Shown one piece after another: positions 60,641 to 64,000 of a stretch of DNA of 64,000 bases (position 1 is the stretch's first letter; every line of letters begins with the position of its first letter). Under the pieces are notes generated by a model that was not told the origin of the DNA, did not search any database, and saw nothing but the letters and a program-made list of their open reading frames with translations. Position numbers and translations under genes: made by a program. Source of the DNA: CALLPQ01 sp038531745 (lineage in GTDB: Bacteria > Pseudomonadota > Alphaproteobacteria > Caulobacterales > Parvularculaceae); the NCBI GenBank assembly GCA_038531745.1, contig JBCBBJ010000003.1, positions 124,001 through 188,000 on the forward strand. Direction: 5' to 3'.

Positions 60641-61506
60641 TGCCCCTGACCGCGCAACCGGACCTGCCAACGCTGCGCGATATTGTGCGCAATCATGGGC
60701 TTGATGCGCGCAAGGCGCTGGGCCAGCATTTTCTTCTCGATATGAATATTACCCGTAAAATTGCCCGGCTGGCGGCGGTTGCGCCAGGTGACCAGGTTAT
60801 CGAAGTGGGCCCCGGGCCCGGCGGTCTGACCCGCGCACTGTTAGAAACAAGGGCAACGGTCACCGTGATTGAGCGCGATCAACGCTGTCTCGATCTTTTG
60901 GCTGATCTTGCCGATGCCTATGATGGCCAACTGCATATTCGTTGCGAAGATGCGTTGCGGACGGACTATTCCACTTTGCTCGGCGCGAACGATACGGCGC
61001 ATCTTGTCTCGAACCTGCCTTATAATATTTCAACGCAGCTTCTGACGGGCTGGCTCACTGCGAACCATGGCCAATGGCGGCGCATGACGCTCATGTTCCA
61101 AAAAGAAGTGGCCGATCGCATCCTCGCAACCAGCGGCGGCAAAACCTATGGCCGCCTGTCAGTCCTGTCGCAAAGTGCGGCAACCGTGCGGCGCGGGTTT
61201 GACCTACCCGCCCAGGCCTTTACCCCGCCCCCCAAGGTTGCCTCCAGTGTTGTTGTGTTTGACCGGATCGACACGGTTACCGCGCCACTTGCGGCGGTAG
61301 AAATGGTAACGAAGGCCGGCTTTTCCCAACGCCGCAAAATGCTGCGTACGACGCTGAAGCCGGTTTTTGGGGCACAAACAGCGGACATCCTAACAAGGGA
61401 GGGGATCGACCCCTCAACGCGCGCCGAACAGGTGAGCGTCGCCCAATTTCAGGCGCTCGCCCAACGCCTTGCACAAGACCAACCTGCCAACCGCGATATC
61501 GTTTGA
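60637..61506 (+). CDS. rsmA: 16S rRNA dimethyladenosine transferase RsmA (KsgA)
   Basis: SAM-dependent enzyme that dimethylates two adjacent adenosines at the 3' end of 16S rRNA. It opens with ARKALGQHFLLDMNITRKIAR, the SAM-binding VIEVGPGPGGLTRALLETRA, IERDQRCLDLLADLA, the catalytic VSNLPYNISTQLLTGWL and QKEVADRILATSGGKTYGRLS. The C-terminal domain includes KAGFSQRRKMLRTTLKP and TRAEQVSVAQFQALAQ. 289 aa. It is the last gene of the lptD operon, with a 4-bp overlap with pdxA. Confidence 0.97.
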   Translation: MMPLTAQPDLPTLRDIVRNHGLDARKALGQHFLLDMNITRKIARLAAVAPGDQVIEVGPGPGGLTRALLETRATVTVIERDQRCLDLLADLADAYDGQLHIRCEDALRTDYSTLLGANDTAHLVSNLPYNISTQLLTGWLTANHGQWRRMTLMFQKEVADRILATSGGKTYGRLSVLSQSAATVRRGFDLPAQAFTPPPKVASSVVVFDRIDTVTAPLAAVEMVTKAGFSQRRKMLRTTLKPVFGAQTADILTREGIDPSTRAEQVSVAQFQALAQRLAQDQPANRDIV

Positions 61507-61555
61507 ACGCCGTCAATGATCAGCGTAAAACACGTGCTCTGCTAAAAAGGAAACA

Positions 61556-62938
61556 GTGGTGACCAATCTGCACACGACGCCCGGCGACCCGCCCCCAATA
61601 AGCGGATCTGGAAAAGGCATCCCGCTTGTCAGTGATCAGGTGACGGATGATATGACGCCGGCTGAGCCGCACTTTGGAAAGGCCTATCCCCACACCCCCT
61701 CGCGCAGTCTTTCCGACCTCCAGCTTTTTACGCAAGGTCACCCCTGGGCCCTTTATGAGGAATTGCGTGCCCAAGCGCCGATATCCTGGCATCCGGAAAC
61801 GCCCGCCGGAACGGGCTTTTGGGCGCTGGTCAATTATGAAGACATTCGCGCTGTTGAGCTTGATACCCAAACATTCTCCTCGGCGGCGGGCGGTATCAAT
61901 ATCAATTATGGGGCGCCGGAAACGCGGCATCCGGAGCTTTACAAGGCAGCACTCAATACCATGATCTGCCTTGATCAGCCGTTTCACATGCCGCTACGCC
62001 GCGCGCATATGCCGTTTTTTACGCCGCAATATGTGGCGGGGTTGCGCACCCGGATCGACCAAAAAATTGAAAGCCTCCTCGATCAAATGGCTGACGCGGG
62101 GCCGGAACTGGACTTTGTAGAGCATTTCGCGGCGCAACTGCCCATGTTCACCTTGTGTGAGATGCTGGGCATTCCGGAGGACGAACGTACAAAGCTGTTT
62201 GAGTGGATGCATTACCTTGAGCGTGCGCAAGATACGATGGCGCGGCGCGGTATTGGCGGCATTGATCCTGAATTCCTAATGCGTTTTCTCGGTGAGATGA
62301 CGGCGCTGTTCGCCTATGGGCGGGACATTCTGGCCGACCGGCGGGCTCATCCGCGTGAAGATCTATTGAGCGCCATTGCCAATGCCCAAGTGGAAGGTGA
62401 ACTTTTGTCGCCCGAATTTCTCGACGGCTCGTGGCTCCTCATCCTTTTTGCGGGCAATGACACAACCCGGAACTCTTTGTCGGGAACGATCCGCCTCCTG
62501 ACCGACTTCCCGGATCAGCGGGCCGCACTCCTTGCCGCACCGCAGACGATGACGGCAGGTGTTGATGAAGCGATCCGCATGGTCTCTCCGGTCATCTATA
62601 TGCGCCGGACCGCCACCAAAGATACGCAGATTGGTGCGCAAAAAATTGCCCGCGGCGAAAAAATCGTGATGTTTTATGGCGGTGCAAACCGCGACCCGGC
62701 GGTTTTTAGCGATGCGGCGCGCTTTGATGTGGCCCGCGCCAATGCTGGCGATCACATGGCGTTTGGCTACGGGCCCCATGTGTGCCTCGGCAAACGGGTT
62801 GCCAATATGCAGCTTGAGGCCGCCCTTAGCGCTATCCTGGCACGCTTTCCAAACATCAAAACCACCGGCGATATCGACATCGCCCCCAGCAATTTTGTCC
62901 ATGCGATTTCACGACTTGGGGTCGCCCTCAACGGCTAA
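61556..62938 (+). CDS. Cytochrome P450
   Basis: Soluble haem monooxygenase. The I-helix motif is LFAGNDTTRNS, the K-helix ExxR is VDEAIRMVS, and the haem loop is AFGYGPHVCLGKRVANM with Cys 410 as iron ligand. The segment LDQPFHMPLRRAHMPFFTP corresponds to the conserved HxxxR helix C. The class looks like the bacterial steroid/alkane-type P450s (CYP125-like relatives), but the substrate is not clear. It starts at GTG 61556 or 61559, with AAGG upstream. No ferredoxin or reductase gene is nearby, so redox partners must be elsewhere. The sulfotransferase gene begins 17 bp later. Confidence 0.94.
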   Translation: MVTNLHTTPGDPPPISGSGKGIPLVSDQVTDDMTPAEPHFGKAYPHTPSRSLSDLQLFTQGHPWALYEELRAQAPISWHPETPAGTGFWALVNYEDIRAVELDTQTFSSAAGGININYGAPETRHPELYKAALNTMICLDQPFHMPLRRAHMPFFTPQYVAGLRTRIDQKIESLLDQMADAGPELDFVEHFAAQLPMFTLCEMLGIPEDERTKLFEWMHYLERAQDTMARRGIGGIDPEFLMRFLGEMTALFAYGRDILADRRAHPREDLLSAIANAQVEGELLSPEFLDGSWLLILFAGNDTTRNSLSGTIRLLTDFPDQRAALLAAPQTMTAGVDEAIRMVSPVIYMRRTATKDTQIGAQKIARGEKIVMFYGGANRDPAVFSDAARFDVARANAGDHMAFGYGPHVCLGKRVANMQLEAALSAILARFPNIKTTGDIDIAPSNFVHAISRLGVALNG

Positions 62939-62955
62939 CCCACCAATTGGCGATA

Positions 62956-63858
62956 ATGCAGTTTTTTGACCAGAATTTTCTTATTTGCCCCGGGGTAGAA
63001 AAGTGCGGCACCACGAGCTTGCATGCGTTGCTCCAGGGGCAGACGGGCCTGTGCGTGCCGGACAAAAAAGAGCTTTTTTTCTTCAACGCCAATTTCGACA
63101 GGGGCGAAGATTTTTACCGCTCGCATTTTATTACCAAGACGGGCGCCGCCGACAATTGGTTTGTGGATATTACCCCCTCCTATTTTCGGCGGGACAAAAC
63201 GCTTGACCAGATTAGCCAATCCCTGCGCGGGGAAGTACGCATTGTCATTTTAATCCGTAATCCGATCAAACGGGCCTTTTCGTTTTATTGGCACGACATG
63301 GTGCGCCATTATTTGCGCGGTGAAAAAGGGGCCAGTAATTTTGACACCTTCCTGAATTGTTCATTCAAAAGCTTTTTCCACCTGCGTAACGATTATTATT
63401 TTACGCCGTACGCGCCGATGTTAAAACGCTGGCTATCAGCCTTTCCCGATCATTGTTCCGTCCACATAACCGAAGAAACAGTCCGCGATCCACGTCCTCT
63501 AATCGGGGCGATCAACACCATGTGCGGTACCTCTATCCCGGAAGAGACGGCCTTCCCCCGCGAGAACGCGGCGCTGCTTGAAACGCTGTCAATCTTTCCG
63601 AAGGGGCTGCGCCGCCATACTGACCAGGGGATCAAAGTGATGCAAATGCGCCGTCAGAACGCGATCAACGCCATGGCGATGCAGGGCACCTTTACCCATT
63701 TTGTTCCACGCACTGAAGCCGAAGACATGTATCAGACGCTTTTTGCCGATGATATTCGCCAGTGTGAAGATATTCTGGGCCGAGAGCTTTCCGTCCTCGC
63801 CGAGCAGAATGATTTGGTATCGCCCATCGTCAGAGCTTATGGGCGCGGGGGCGTCTAG
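62956..63858 (+). CDS. PAPS-dependent sulfotransferase
   Basis: Transfers sulfate from PAPS to an unknown acceptor. The 5'-phosphosulfate-binding loop is GVEKCGTTSLHALLQG (residues 13-28); the 3'-phosphate-binding segment RIVILIRNPIKRAFSFYWH contains the conserved Arg and Ser. The family resembles NodH/heparan-type cytosolic sulfotransferases (Sulfotransfer_1). ATG 62956 is used; TTG 62947 would add three residues. No clear Shine-Dalgarno is seen, so coupling to the P450 gene just upstream is likely. PAPS would come from CysD/CysNC. 300 aa. Confidence 0.9.
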   Translation: MQFFDQNFLICPGVEKCGTTSLHALLQGQTGLCVPDKKELFFFNANFDRGEDFYRSHFITKTGAADNWFVDITPSYFRRDKTLDQISQSLRGEVRIVILIRNPIKRAFSFYWHDMVRHYLRGEKGASNFDTFLNCSFKSFFHLRNDYYFTPYAPMLKRWLSAFPDHCSVHITEETVRDPRPLIGAINTMCGTSIPEETAFPRENAALLETLSIFPKGLRRHTDQGIKVMQMRRQNAINAMAMQGTFTHFVPRTEAEDMYQTLFADDIRQCEDILGRELSVLAEQNDLVSPIVRAYGRGGV

Positions 63859-63908
63859 CGGCACGCGGTTGCAGAATGGATAGGGCTTTTGACCCGGAAC
63901 TTCCGCCT

Positions 63909-63929
63909 CCCCGTGGCTCGACCAAAGGG
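63909..63929. repeat. REP-like palindrome, degenerate inverted copy
   Basis: CCCCGTGG (63909-63916), CTCGA, CCAAAGGG: the right arm has two mismatches to the intact CCACGGGG seen at 50668-50675. It is preceded by GCCT like the other inverted copy. Confidence 0.6.
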
Positions 63930-63988
63930 TACATGGCGTTGCCCCTAGACGATTTATCGATATTCCTCAGTAGGCAGCGCACCCTGGG

Positions 63989-64000
63989 CCCCGCGATCAA
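63989..64000. repeat. REP-like palindrome, direct copy cut by the window end
   Basis: CCCCGCGATCAA at the very end, preceded by TGGG, matches the left arm and loop of the family unit (arm CCCCGCGA). It lies 80 bp from the degenerate inverted copy, the same spacing as the 50.6-kb pair. Confidence 0.6.

Larger units (their letters stand above)
63859..64000. other. Intergenic region with a second REP-like pair, cut by window edge
   Basis: No gene. It begins with CGCCTCCCCGTGG at 63905-63917 and ends with ACCCTGGGCCCCGCGATCAA at the window edge. The two REP-like units are described separately. Confidence 0.55.

Overview
The window is a stretch of alphaproteobacterial chromosome. The evidence is the NtrY/NtrX pair beside dusB and trkA, the ispH-thrB-rnhA order, the lptD-surA-pdxA-rsmA operon, a CysD/CysNC sulfate activation pair, a DUF3450/double ExbB/double ExbD/TonB/TPR locus and an alpha-type CtrA-like box. 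Moderate-to-high GC, outer-membrane receptors and the Ton locus suggest an aquatic member of a Parvularculales/Maricaulales-like group; that placement is inference. No phage, IS element, CRISPR array or rRNA was seen; there is one tRNA (Gln-UUG).

Layout. 1-6390 (minus strand): dusB, ntrY, ntrX, trkA (cut by the left edge), without the ntrBC pair that usually lies between dusB and ntrY. 6550-8178: a secreted alkaline phosphatase behind a good Pho box. 8241-14379 (minus): an S8 protease with a nine-copy NPF repeat and a C-terminal barrel, followed 13 bp later by a hybrid kinase with periplasmic TPRs. 14684-18362: a DUF3592 protein, uvrC and a CinA-like protein. 18464-24568 (minus): the Ton energising locus. 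25120-25194: tRNA-Gln. 25428-28232: an amidohydrolase lipoprotein, a VOC protein and a TIGR01244 protein. 28413-33901: TetR, an HAE3-type RND pump, a LolA-like protein and an outer-membrane protein, with strong palindromes before tetR. 34019-37141: sulfate activation, with CysD carrying an N-terminal HTH-like domain behind two matched palindromes. 37167-41438 (minus): an unknown envelope protein, PilZ, Grx4-type glutaredoxin, aldo/keto reductase and histone-deacetylase-like amidohydrolase. 41596-44976 (minus): a large Oar-like TonB-dependent receptor. 45256-52739: argS, a lipoprotein, ispH, a thrB-rnhA in-frame fusion, holC and pepA. 52918-61506: lptF-lptG, then lptD-surA-pdxA-rsmA. 61556-63858: a cytochrome P450 and a sulfotransferase.

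How the genes fit together. Much of the window serves the envelope: LPS export (LptD, F, G), porin folding (SurA), Ton energy transfer and a receptor, an RND/LolA-like lipid-handling operon, and a surface protease with an adjacent sensor kinase. Sulfate activation makes PAPS, the donor for the sulfotransferase near the right edge. The most unusual items are the HTH-CysD fusion with its paired operators, the ThrB-RNase HI fusion, the NPF-repeat protease/TPR-kinase pair, and paired inverted REP-like palindromes in two intergenic regions.
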